Origin: CAVZKK01 sp964573475
Lineage (GTDB): Archaea > Thermoproteota > Bathyarchaeia > Bathyarchaeales > Bathycorpusculaceae
Assembly (NCBI GenBank): GCA_964573475.1
Contig: CAZNJT010000030.1
Coordinates: 1-16,243, forward strand
Length of the DNA: 16,243 nucleotides
Direction: 5' to 3'
A program made the translations under genes and the position numbers. Of this stretch, positions 1 through 6,472 are shown piece by piece. The notes beneath the pieces were generated by a model. That model was not told the DNA's origin. It saw only the letters and a list, made by a program, of their open reading frames with translations, and ran no database searches. Position 1 is the first letter of the stretch. Each line of letters begins with the position of its first letter.

Positions 1-25
1 GTTGTAGGCACCAATTTCACGTTCG

Positions 26-541
26 CTATTCCAACTCTTTGAGTAGTGTTCGGTACTCTTCTGCTGTAAGACGCCACCCTGTGGTAATCATTTTGTCTAT
101 GGCTTCCCTAACCTGCTCCTTTGAAAAATTTCCCTTAAAAAGTAGCCTCAACAGAAGATAAACTGTTCCGTGAGCTTCAATGTTATAGATACGCGCAACT
201 TGCCTAGCAATGCTTTCATCCAGTATGGCTATTCCATTAATTTCCTTTGCTAAAGCAAGCACCTGAATTTCAGCTTGGTGTAAATCAGGAATTTTAACAA
301 GTTGCTCGATGAAAGCCACATTGCTAGGTGTTTTCACCTTTAAAACTGATTGCTGAACTAGCTGCTCAACTACAAACGCGTCTGGTGCGCCTAAACTCTT
401 CCCTTTATCTACAACCTCTTTAACAACCTCTGGGGTCGTGTATTTTTCTTCCGAAAACTGGACTAAGACGTTCGAAAGACCTATTTTACACAAGTAAATG
501 AGCGGTGTAGCATTGAATACAAGCGGTTTCAGAAGTTTCAC
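26..541 (-). CDS. PIN-domain (DUF3368-like) toxin of a VapBC-type module
   Basis: 171 aa, predicted PIN-fold ribonuclease, the toxin half of a type II toxin-antitoxin pair. The N-terminus carries the PIN signature VFNATPLIYL (residues 8-17). The centre has HQAEIQVLALA (88-98) and the second acidic motif AILDESIAR (about 101-109), followed by the GTVYLLLRLL segment and helical tail typical of DUF3368 proteins. The first metal-binding position is Asn10 rather than Asp; Asn here is common in DUF3368 members, so this alone does not prove inactivity. The start codon is GTG, one base after the antitoxin stop, so translation is probably coupled. Such toxins typically cleave tRNA or mRNA and are held inactive by the antitoxin; target and activity are inferred. 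No gene is visible in the 25 bases beyond its stop. Confidence 0.85.
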   Translation of the reverse strand: MKLLKPLVFNATPLIYLCKIGLSNVLVQFSEEKYTTPEVVKEVVDKGKSLGAPDAFVVEQLVQQSVLKVKTPSNVAFIEQLVKIPDLHQAEIQVLALAKEINGIAILDESIARQVARIYNIEAHGTVYLLLRLLFKGNFSKEQVREAIDKMITTGWRLTAEEYRTLLKELE

Positions 542-542
542 C

Positions 543-854
543 TTATGCTTCAGCCTTTTTGGCAGCTTCGACGTCCTCTTCCAAGTCCCTCGCAGTTACA
601 TGTGTCACTATTCTCAACCTGTTCAGCTCCTCAAGCATTTCTCTGATCGATAATCCAGCAATTTGAGAGGCTTTCCAAAGCGTTATCTTCTCCGTTCTGT
701 AGAGCTCGATTGCACGCCTTTTCTTCCACTCGTTCACTCCTATCTCTAATATGCGCCGTATTGCAGTGGACTTGTCTAAACCCTCTTCTCTCATAAAACT
801 GATAATTTCCTCTTCCAATTCGCTGGAGATGCGGGTTGCGACGGTTTTCTGCAT
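543..854 (-). CDS. UPF0175/RHH-type antitoxin
   Basis: 103 aa from the chosen ATG. The N-terminus (MQKTVATRISSELEEEI) resembles a ribbon-helix-helix DNA-binding strand plus helix. The middle (TLWKASQIAGLSIREMLEEL) is the UPF0175 signature, a predicted helix-turn-helix region found in antitoxins paired with DUF3368 PIN toxins. The C-terminus is acidic and helical, suiting toxin binding. The frame stays open upstream to 971, but the upstream part is atypical. ATG 852-854 is preceded by GGTG at 861-864 with 6-nt spacing, the same arrangement as at L38e and the Gfo/Idh gene; ATG 864-866 is the alternative. A palindrome at 867-886 sits over the predicted transcription start, so autorepression by the antitoxin or the TA complex is likely (inference). 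Confidence 0.83.
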   Translation of the reverse strand: MQKTVATRISSELEEEIISFMREEGLDKSTAIRRILEIGVNEWKKRRAIELYRTEKITLWKASQIAGLSIREMLEELNRLRIVTHVTARDLEEDVEAAKKAEA

Positions 855-866
855 TTTGAACACCAT

Positions 867-886
867 CTGTTTACAATTGTTAACAG
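867..886. promoter_or_regulatory. Near-perfect 20-bp palindrome, candidate TA operator
   Basis: The site reads CTGTTTACAATTGTTAACAG. It is its own reverse complement at 18 of 20 positions, centred on CAATTG, with only positions 6 and 15 mismatched. It lies between the TATA-like element (about 895-903) and the antitoxin Shine-Dalgarno, so a bound protein would block initiation. The natural binder would be the RHH antitoxin; this is inference. Confidence 0.6.
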
Positions 887-894
887 TTGCAAAC

Positions 895-903
895 GCATAA
901 AAA
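895..903 (-). promoter_or_regulatory. TATA-like element of the toxin-antitoxin module
   Basis: On the minus strand this reads TTTTTATGC. It lies about 26 bp upstream of a predicted start near 873, which falls inside the palindrome. The leader before ATG 852-854 would be about 20 nt. Confidence 0.45.
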
Positions 904-992
904 CCTTTCCATACTGAAACCCAATACTGAACAAAACTGCAGTTCGCCCGCCCTACACGGACTGCGAACATTTCATCAACGAAAATGAAGGG

Positions 993-1745
993 TTAGATAA
1001 ACCAGCGGAACTGTTGTTCCTCTTTCTTCTTTTCTTCTCCAACACTTCTAACCAAACCAAAGGATTCCAAAACTTTTTGAGTTGTTTCAGCAGCCGCATC
1101 CAACCTTGACAAATCAACGGTCAAGTTCAAATATTTGCATAAAGCTGACAACGTATGGTGCGCAGCATTTGAATCTGGATGTGCGCCCAGAGTCTCCACT
1201 AGGAGTGAATAGCCCCTAAACCCTCTAATTTTGCCCAAACCTATTAGAAGCCCTGCGACACCAAATATATGCCCAACCATTACCTTTGCTCCAAGGTTTA
1301 GAGCTTCGTTTAATGTTTCAGGGTCCGTGGCTGCACAGTAGATTTGCGGGGTTGTTTTTACTTCTTCTATTTTAAATCCGCCTAGGGTTATCACGTAACG
1401 GCAACCTAACTCTTCGGCGATGTCCAAAACACGTCCACAAAGCTCATACTGCCCAAAAGTTGTTAAAGCCTGTGTATTGCCATACCAAATAATTAAGTCA
1501 CGACCGCCATCACTTCTTTTGTAATAATATAGTTCATTTATCGGAGAACTGGTGCCACCTGTTTTAGTGGTAACCGCTAAATCTTGGAAGGAAGCAGACA
1601 AAATTTCGCCGAAAAGCTTAGCTTTTAATTCACGGATTAAATGCAAAGCTGCAATGTTAGCTACGAATCCTATTCCTGGCAAGCCCTCAATTAAAACAGG
1701 ATTGTTCAGTTTCGGCTTTTCGTAAATCTCAATTGTGCAAACCAT
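993..1745 (-). CDS. PAC2-family protein (proteasome assembly chaperone-like)
   Basis: 250 aa, matching the archaeal PAC2/COG1938-COG2047 type. The N-terminus has the family's VLIEGLPGIGFVANIAA segment (about 17-33). Further on are VITLGGFKIEE and the GVAGLLIGLGKIRGF glycine-rich stretch, then GYSLLVETLGAHPD, which is typical of the family. The ATG start has AAGGA about 10 nt upstream. Archaeal relatives (PbaA/PbaB) bind or assist the 20S proteasome; a few family members have other roles, so the exact function is not fixed. After a charged linker (GEEKKKEEQQ) the protein ends in WFI, which resembles the proteasome-docking HbYX tail with Phe in place of Tyr. It has its own promoter, divergent from the transporter gene. 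Confidence 0.88.
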   Translation of the reverse strand: MVCTIEIYEKPKLNNPVLIEGLPGIGFVANIAALHLIRELKAKLFGEILSASFQDLAVTTKTGGTSSPINELYYYKRSDGGRDLIIWYGNTQALTTFGQYELCGRVLDIAEELGCRYVITLGGFKIEEVKTTPQIYCAATDPETLNEALNLGAKVMVGHIFGVAGLLIGLGKIRGFRGYSLLVETLGAHPDSNAAHHTLSALCKYLNLTVDLSRLDAAAETTQKVLESFGLVRSVGEEKKKEEQQFRWFI

Positions 1746-1767
1746 GTTTTAGCTTCCTTTGTAACAG

Positions 1768-1800
1768 ACACTTATGTAGAGAAAATTATAATATAAGTGT
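1768..1800. promoter_or_regulatory. Promoter of the PAC2 gene flanked by an inverted repeat
   Basis: An A/T-rich TATA-like stretch (1783-1797, TTATATTATAATTTT on minus) lies about 45 bp upstream of the PAC2 start. It is bracketed by perfect 8-bp arms, ACACTTAT at 1768-1775 and ATAAGTGT at 1793-1800. The arms may be an operator; no regulator is identified. Confidence 0.4.
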
Positions 1801-1835
1801 GTTTAGCCGAAATGAACTCGTGCTCTGTCCATAAT

Positions 1836-1845
1836 TCTTAAATAG
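1836..1845 (+). promoter_or_regulatory. TATA-like element of the MFS gene
   Basis: TCTTAAATAG lies about 50 bp before the transporter ATG, predicting transcription from near 1868. AAGGGGC just before the ATG at 1892 serves as the Shine-Dalgarno. Confidence 0.4.
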
Positions 1846-1891
1846 ACCCATGCCATGTTCGAGGGATGGTTGATCAGTTTGGCAAGGGGCA

Positions 1892-3094
1892 ATGAAATTG
1901 AATCGGTTTATGGCCTACGGAAGAAACATACTAATCCTTTCCATCGTCTTCCTAGTGGGCTCCTTAGCCATTAATCTGTTCGGTCCAGTATGGCCAATTT
2001 ACATAAAAAAATCTCTTAACGCATCAATGACAGAACTTGGGTTTGTATTCTCTTTATCGAACGCTGTTGCTGCAGCCATACAAATTCCCAGTGGATTTCT
2101 ATCTGATAAATATGGCAGAAAACGACTGCACGCGTTGGGCACATTGTTGGCTGCTTTTCCGCCACTAATGTACGCTCTAGCTAACAATTGGATGGATTTA
2201 GTGCCTTGGGTTATGCTGTCTGGCTTCGCAACAGGCTTATACATACCTATCCGATGGGCAATAGTAGCTGACGCTTCTTCAACTGAAACTATGGCTAAGG
2301 CCTACAGTTGGACAAACATTTCTTGGTTGGTAGGCTCCACTGTTGCCCCGTTTCTAGGCGGAATTGTCGCGGATTCATTCGGCATACGCTTTCCCTTCTT
2401 TGCCTGTTCCATACTGATTTTCGCTGTTTTCCCTCTTACACTTCTTATGCAAGAGACTAGGAAGAAGCCGCAATCAAAGGTTGTGAACGACAAGAATAAG
2501 GAGGTCGATATGGTTGATGGATATCTGATTGCGGTTATTCTGTTCTCATTGATTAACATAATTCAGGGCATAGGTATAGGTGTGACTGGACCGGTTATTT
2601 CAGTCTTCGTGCTATCGAACTTTTCTGTTGACTACACGTTTATAGGCATGCTATACGCCATCGGTTTCGGAGTTGCCTCCATAGTTGTGCAGATTCCAGG
2701 GAGCAAGTGCAGCGATTTATTTGACAGAAGGAAGGTTATGTTTGCAACTTTCTTGGTGTCAGCTCCGTTTTTCTTGCTGTTTGCTTACTCTCGAAACATA
2801 TTAGAATTGATTATCTTTATGTTTCTATCAAATGCCTTATTGAATTTTTCATGGCCTGCATTTCAGACACTTATGATGGAAGCTACACCATCTGCGAAGT
2901 GGGGTCTCGTAAACGGGGTTTCTGCGATGACTTTCTGGATAGGATTAATGATGGGAAACGCTCTCAGCGGTATCCTTTGGGACGGTTGGGGCACGTATGC
3001 GCCATTTTACGCTTCCGCATTCGCTATAGGAGCATCAGCCATAATACCACTGCTGCTAAAAGAGACCAGAGTTAAAAAGAAAAAGCCTTCATAA
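1892..3094 (+). CDS. Major facilitator superfamily transporter
   Basis: 400 aa integral membrane protein, consistent with the usual 12-helix MFS layout. The conserved loop 2-3 motif A is clear as GFLSDKYGRKR (68-78). A weaker copy, SKCSDLFDRRKVM, lies in the second half, as expected for the duplicated MFS fold. A charged central loop (about residues 188-206, rich in K, D, E) separates the two halves, and the C-terminus is basic (VKKKKPS). The overall look is that of proton-coupled drug or metabolite exporters, but the substrate cannot be read from sequence. The ATG has a strong AAGGGGC upstream. A nine-codon ORF (1866-1895) ends by ATGA overlap with this start. The gene is single and convergent with the aldo/keto reductase gene. 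Confidence 0.93.
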   Translation: MKLNRFMAYGRNILILSIVFLVGSLAINLFGPVWPIYIKKSLNASMTELGFVFSLSNAVAAAIQIPSGFLSDKYGRKRLHALGTLLAAFPPLMYALANNWMDLVPWVMLSGFATGLYIPIRWAIVADASSTETMAKAYSWTNISWLVGSTVAPFLGGIVADSFGIRFPFFACSILIFAVFPLTLLMQETRKKPQSKVVNDKNKEVDMVDGYLIAVILFSLINIIQGIGIGVTGPVISVFVLSNFSVDYTFIGMLYAIGFGVASIVVQIPGSKCSDLFDRRKVMFATFLVSAPFFLLFAYSRNILELIIFMFLSNALLNFSWPAFQTLMMEATPSAKWGLVNGVSAMTFWIGLMMGNALSGILWDGWGTYAPFYASAFAIGASAIIPLLLKETRVKKKKPS

Positions 3095-3161
3095 CGTCAC
3101 TTTCACAATTCGTTTAAGACCTTGCGCGCTATTTCACTCGAAGGCAACAAGTTATATTTTA

Positions 3162-4307
3162 TCATTGACCGGTATGCTCGAAAATCCAGACAGCACGGCC
3201 GAGAATGTCTCTAATTGGCAACTGTTGGGGACAATTTTGCTCGCATTTTCCACATCGGACGCATCTTTTGGCTTGATTTTCTGGTCTGATGTGTTTGTGG
3301 TACTTTGTTTTGACTTCTTCGCTCGCCTGTTTGATGAAGAACTCGTTCATGAAAGCTATAATTTCTGGTATACTTACGCCTTCATTACATGGCATACAGT
3401 ATTTGCAGCTTGTGCATCCGATGAAGCCTAGCTTCTTATATTTTCGTACTAATTGATCGACAAATCGAAGTTCTTCTTGGCTGAGGGTGGGTGGCACGGA
3501 GCAGTTCGCAGTTTTCACGTTTTCTATTACCTGTTGCATGGTGCTCATGCCACTGAGGGCTACTGACACTTCGGGATGGTTCCAAACCCAAAGTAGAGCC
3601 AATTCCGCCGGTGTTCTCTTGATTTTTGTCCTTTTCCACAGGGATTGGACTTGTTTAGGAGGCGTGATTGCTAGTCTTCCGCCAGCGACGGGTTCCATTA
3701 TGACGACTGCCAGTCCTTTTGAGACTGCGTACTTTAGTCCCTCTGTTCCTGCTTGGTGGTCAGCGTCCACATAGTTGTATTGGATTTGGCAGAGCGTCCA
3801 TCCATCGTAACTATCTATGATGCCTCTGAAAACATCGTACGTGTCGTGAAAGCTGAAGCCAAAATGGCTGAATTTTCCTTCATCTATCTTCTTTTCTGCC
3901 CATGCAATTACGTTCAATTCTTTGAGTTTTTGCCACCGTTCCTTGTTTAGACCATGCAATAAATAGAAGTCGATGCTAGTTTTTAGTCTAACTAGCTGTT
4001 CGTCTAGGTATTTGTCCATGTCTTGTTGGGAGTTGACAAGCCATGTGGGCATTTTGGTTGCCAGTTCCACTTTTTCGCGGTATCCTTCTTGCAAGACTTT
4101 TCTTACGAAGGGTTCGCTGTTTCCTCCGTGGTAAGAGTAAGCGGTGTCCAAATAGTTAACGCCGTGATCGATTGCATATCTTAGCATCCTTGTTGCCAAT
4201 GGTTCGTTGATTTTTGCAGCGTCTCCGTCAATTGTGGGAAGCCTCATGGCGCCAAAGCCGAGCGCGGATACTTTCCAGTTTAGTTTTCCGAAGGGTCTAC
4301 ACTTCAT
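3162..4307 (-). CDS. Aldo/keto reductase with C-terminal dicluster ferredoxin domain
   Basis: 381 aa. Residues 1-about 285 form an AKR TIM barrel: GFGAMRLP near the N-terminus and a catalytic tetrad readable as D54 and Y59 (LDTAYSY), K85 (ATK) and H118 (LLHG). The C-terminal domain binds two predicted [4Fe-4S] clusters, C298/C301/C304/C307 and C349/C352/C355/C359-Pro. This architecture is a recognised AKR subgroup in anaerobes, probably linking NAD(P)H-dependent carbonyl reduction to ferredoxin-level electrons; the substrate is unknown. ATG 4305-4307 has GTGAT just upstream; a GTG at 4314-4316 would add three residues. It follows the M28 peptidase gene on the same strand by 35 bp and may be co-transcribed with it. 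Its start region is only weakly promoter-like. Confidence 0.93.
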   Translation of the reverse strand: MKCRPFGKLNWKVSALGFGAMRLPTIDGDAAKINEPLATRMLRYAIDHGVNYLDTAYSYHGGNSEPFVRKVLQEGYREKVELATKMPTWLVNSQQDMDKYLDEQLVRLKTSIDFYLLHGLNKERWQKLKELNVIAWAEKKIDEGKFSHFGFSFHDTYDVFRGIIDSYDGWTLCQIQYNYVDADHQAGTEGLKYAVSKGLAVVIMEPVAGGRLAITPPKQVQSLWKRTKIKRTPAELALLWVWNHPEVSVALSGMSTMQQVIENVKTANCSVPPTLSQEELRFVDQLVRKYKKLGFIGCTSCKYCMPCNEGVSIPEIIAFMNEFFIKQASEEVKTKYHKHIRPENQAKRCVRCGKCEQNCPQQLPIRDILGRAVWIFEHTGQ

Positions 4308-4342
4308 TATAATCACTTTCTGTATGTGAAAATGGCGCGGTG

Positions 4343-6391
4343 TTATTGAAATGTGATTAGGTTTGCTTTTTCTAGATCTCGCAGAAACTTTAACGCATAC
4401 TCTGGATTCGTTTCGCTGTATTCTGCTGAAACAGCCTTAAGAATGTCGTAGGCATTTCGTTTTCCATCCATAAAATTCACAAACTCAGCCACTTTATTGT
4501 GGAAACTGCGGTCTTTTTCATCAATTTCCTGATACCACTCATACTCTTTTTCGCCCAAAACCTTCTTCAGCAAGTCAAAGTTTAGCGTGCCCTTGAACAG
4601 GCGTTTGGGAATTAACCTTTTCAGTTCTGCGTCGGCTTCTGTTTCTTCAAGCTTGGCTGGGATGGTTATGGCTAATGTTTTTGCGATGAAACTTAGGGCT
4701 TCTTCGAGTCTTACAGTTTTCTGTTGAGCTCGGTTTGCTATTTCTTCACACAGCTTGTCTATTAGAGTGTTAAGTTCCTGGTTTTCTCCGAGTCTTTCTA
4801 CTGATTTTATCGCTTGCTGTTCACGCCACATGACGCGTTCCATTTTGTTCTTGTAATGGAAAGCGGTTTTTGCTAGTTCTTTGACCAGTTCAGCGAGTTT
4901 GTCTTTTAGTTTTGGGTCTTCTTTTTTCTTGAACAGTTCTTCAACGCCTTTTTGGGCAGCTTCTTCGATTCTGATGATGCCTTTTGAAGCAGTCTGGTTT
5001 GCTAGTTGGAATGCGGTTTCGGCTGTGGCGTTGGCGAGTGTTAGGGCGGCCATTGTGGTTATCCATCCGACTCGTTTTAGGGAATCTTCGCTGACTTTGT
5101 CGATGGTGTCCATGCTTGTGTGGTAGTATAGGTCTGGCCATTGGAGGAGCATGATGCAAGGGACGCCTATGGTGGAGTTGGTGAATTCGGCGTGGTCGCT
5201 TCCGCCGCTGAAGGTAGTGGTGTTGTAGCGGAATGTTGACGAGGAGCCGAAGCCCGTTACCGTGTCGAATTCTTTGACTGACTGTTCTACGAGACTGTAG
5301 ACGTAGTCGTTCAGGTATGACGGGCAGGAGTCTGGTGTGCGGTCTAAGTTCAGCGTGGATTTACAGAGCTCTTGGTTTTGGCCTACCATGTCTAGGTTTA
5401 TGCCTGCCACAAATCGGCTAAACGTGTCTTCGTGGTGGGATAGGTAGGCTACTGTGCCTAAGGTTTCGGGTACCCAGAAGAATCGTATGGTTCTTGCTGG
5501 AGGTTCAATTTTTCCAGAATTTATCAGTGCCATGATGGTTCTTGCGATTTCTAGGAGTAAGCCGCTTCCTGAGGCGTTGTCATTAGCGCTTGGTTTCGGG
5601 TGACACAGGTGTGCGATCAAGAAGATTTCTTCATTTGGTTTCTGTTTGCCTTGTATTGTGGCGGTTATGACTTCTTCGTTTCCAGGGAATAGTTGAGCGT
5701 CTACTTTGGCTTTGAGTTTTACAGTTTTGCCGTTCTTCAATAAAGCTCGTAGTTGGTTGCCTTGGCGTTTGCTTAGTGAGAAGCCGAATGTTACTTTGCC
5801 GAGTTCTTCGGCTGTTGGCCAAATTCCTTGGTATGCGTGTGCGTCGGGTATGTCTAGACTTTCGCGGACGCCGGGCATTTCGTAGGTGATTGTGTCTGTG
5901 ATTACGCCTGCTGCTCCGCGTTTGTAGACGGCTTGTTCATGTACGGGGTTGGCTCTGCCTGTGGCTAGGACGAATTTACCTTTGACGTCTTTTCCTTCGT
6001 AGTCTTTGGGTTTTGTTCCCTTGCCGACGTCTATGAGTTCGGCAGTTACGCCTTCGAGTGGGGTGGCTTTGCTGTAAGTGTGCAAGCAGGTGGGCACATC
6101 TTTGTATCGTACAATGAGCTTTTCTTCTGGTTCTACTAGGTAGAGTTCGGCGCTTTTGACTGCCCAGCCGATTGGGCTGGTGTAGGTCCAGTATTTGGTT
6201 TTGCCATCTGCTGGAACCTGTTCGATTGTCGCGTCTTTTAATCCTATTTTTACGAGTTCGTTTTTGACATATTCTGCGGCTTCATGGAACATCGTAGAGG
6301 CTTGAATCCTATGGAACCGTGCGATTTGTTCAACAAAAGACTTAGCAACAACACCAGACAACTCATCCCTAACAAGCCTATTCAAACTCAT
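4343..6391 (-). CDS. M28-family zinc aminopeptidase with PA domain and C-terminal winged-helix-like tail
   Basis: 682 aa. A PA-like domain (about 110-235, with GKFVLATGRAN and KRGAAGVITD) is inserted before the M28 catalytic core. Zinc ligands are readable as H261 or H264 (AHLCHP), D271 (ANDNASGSG), E309 (VPETLGT), D334 (NLDMVG) and H424 (YYHTSMDTIDKV); GGSDHAEF (396-403) is also typical. The HLCHP/NDNASG variant recalls the DUF4910-like branch. After about residue 455 comes a long helical region, then a final segment (about 640-682) resembling a PqqD/winged-helix fold (DGKRNAYDILKAVS). No signal peptide or membrane segment is apparent, so it is probably cytoplasmic and releases N-terminal amino acids from peptides. 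Codon choice changes sharply after about 20 codons. Confidence 0.9.
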   Translation of the reverse strand: MSLNRLVRDELSGVVAKSFVEQIARFHRIQASTMFHEAAEYVKNELVKIGLKDATIEQVPADGKTKYWTYTSPIGWAVKSAELYLVEPEEKLIVRYKDVPTCLHTYSKATPLEGVTAELIDVGKGTKPKDYEGKDVKGKFVLATGRANPVHEQAVYKRGAAGVITDTITYEMPGVRESLDIPDAHAYQGIWPTAEELGKVTFGFSLSKRQGNQLRALLKNGKTVKLKAKVDAQLFPGNEEVITATIQGKQKPNEEIFLIAHLCHPKPSANDNASGSGLLLEIARTIMALINSGKIEPPARTIRFFWVPETLGTVAYLSHHEDTFSRFVAGINLDMVGQNQELCKSTLNLDRTPDSCPSYLNDYVYSLVEQSVKEFDTVTGFGSSSTFRYNTTTFSGGSDHAEFTNSTIGVPCIMLLQWPDLYYHTSMDTIDKVSEDSLKRVGWITTMAALTLANATAETAFQLANQTASKGIIRIEEAAQKGVEELFKKKEDPKLKDKLAELVKELAKTAFHYKNKMERVMWREQQAIKSVERLGENQELNTLIDKLCEEIANRAQQKTVRLEEALSFIAKTLAITIPAKLEETEADAELKRLIPKRLFKGTLNFDLLKKVLGEKEYEWYQEIDEKDRSFHNKVAEFVNFMDGKRNAYDILKAVSAEYSETNPEYALKFLRDLEKANLITFQ

Positions 6392-6432
6392 CTTAAGACC
6401 ACACAGTTTAAGCTAATTATACTTATTCACAT

Positions 6433-6441
6433 TTTTATAAG
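6433..6441. promoter_or_regulatory. Shared TATA-like element of the divergent M28 / tgtA promoter
   Basis: TTTTATAAG on plus (CTTATAAAA on minus) is the only strong TATA-like element in the 81-bp gap. It lies about 35 bp from the tgtA ATG and about 45 bp from the peptidase ATG, compatible with short leaders both ways. A second minus-strand candidate (AGTATAATTAG, 6414-6424) is closer to the peptidase start. Confidence 0.45.
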
Positions 6442-6472
6442 CGTGTTTGTCTAATTCTGTTTAGGTTTGAGG

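Noticed and set aside
26..541. Asn10 at the first PIN metal position as proof of a dead toxin
   Set aside because: Asn at this position is frequent in DUF3368 proteins, so it is not evidence of inactivation on its own.
855..971. N-terminal extension of the antitoxin to ATG 969-971
   Set aside because: It would translate through the TATA-like element and palindrome, and its residues do not look like the family. The internal ATG has a proper Shine-Dalgarno.
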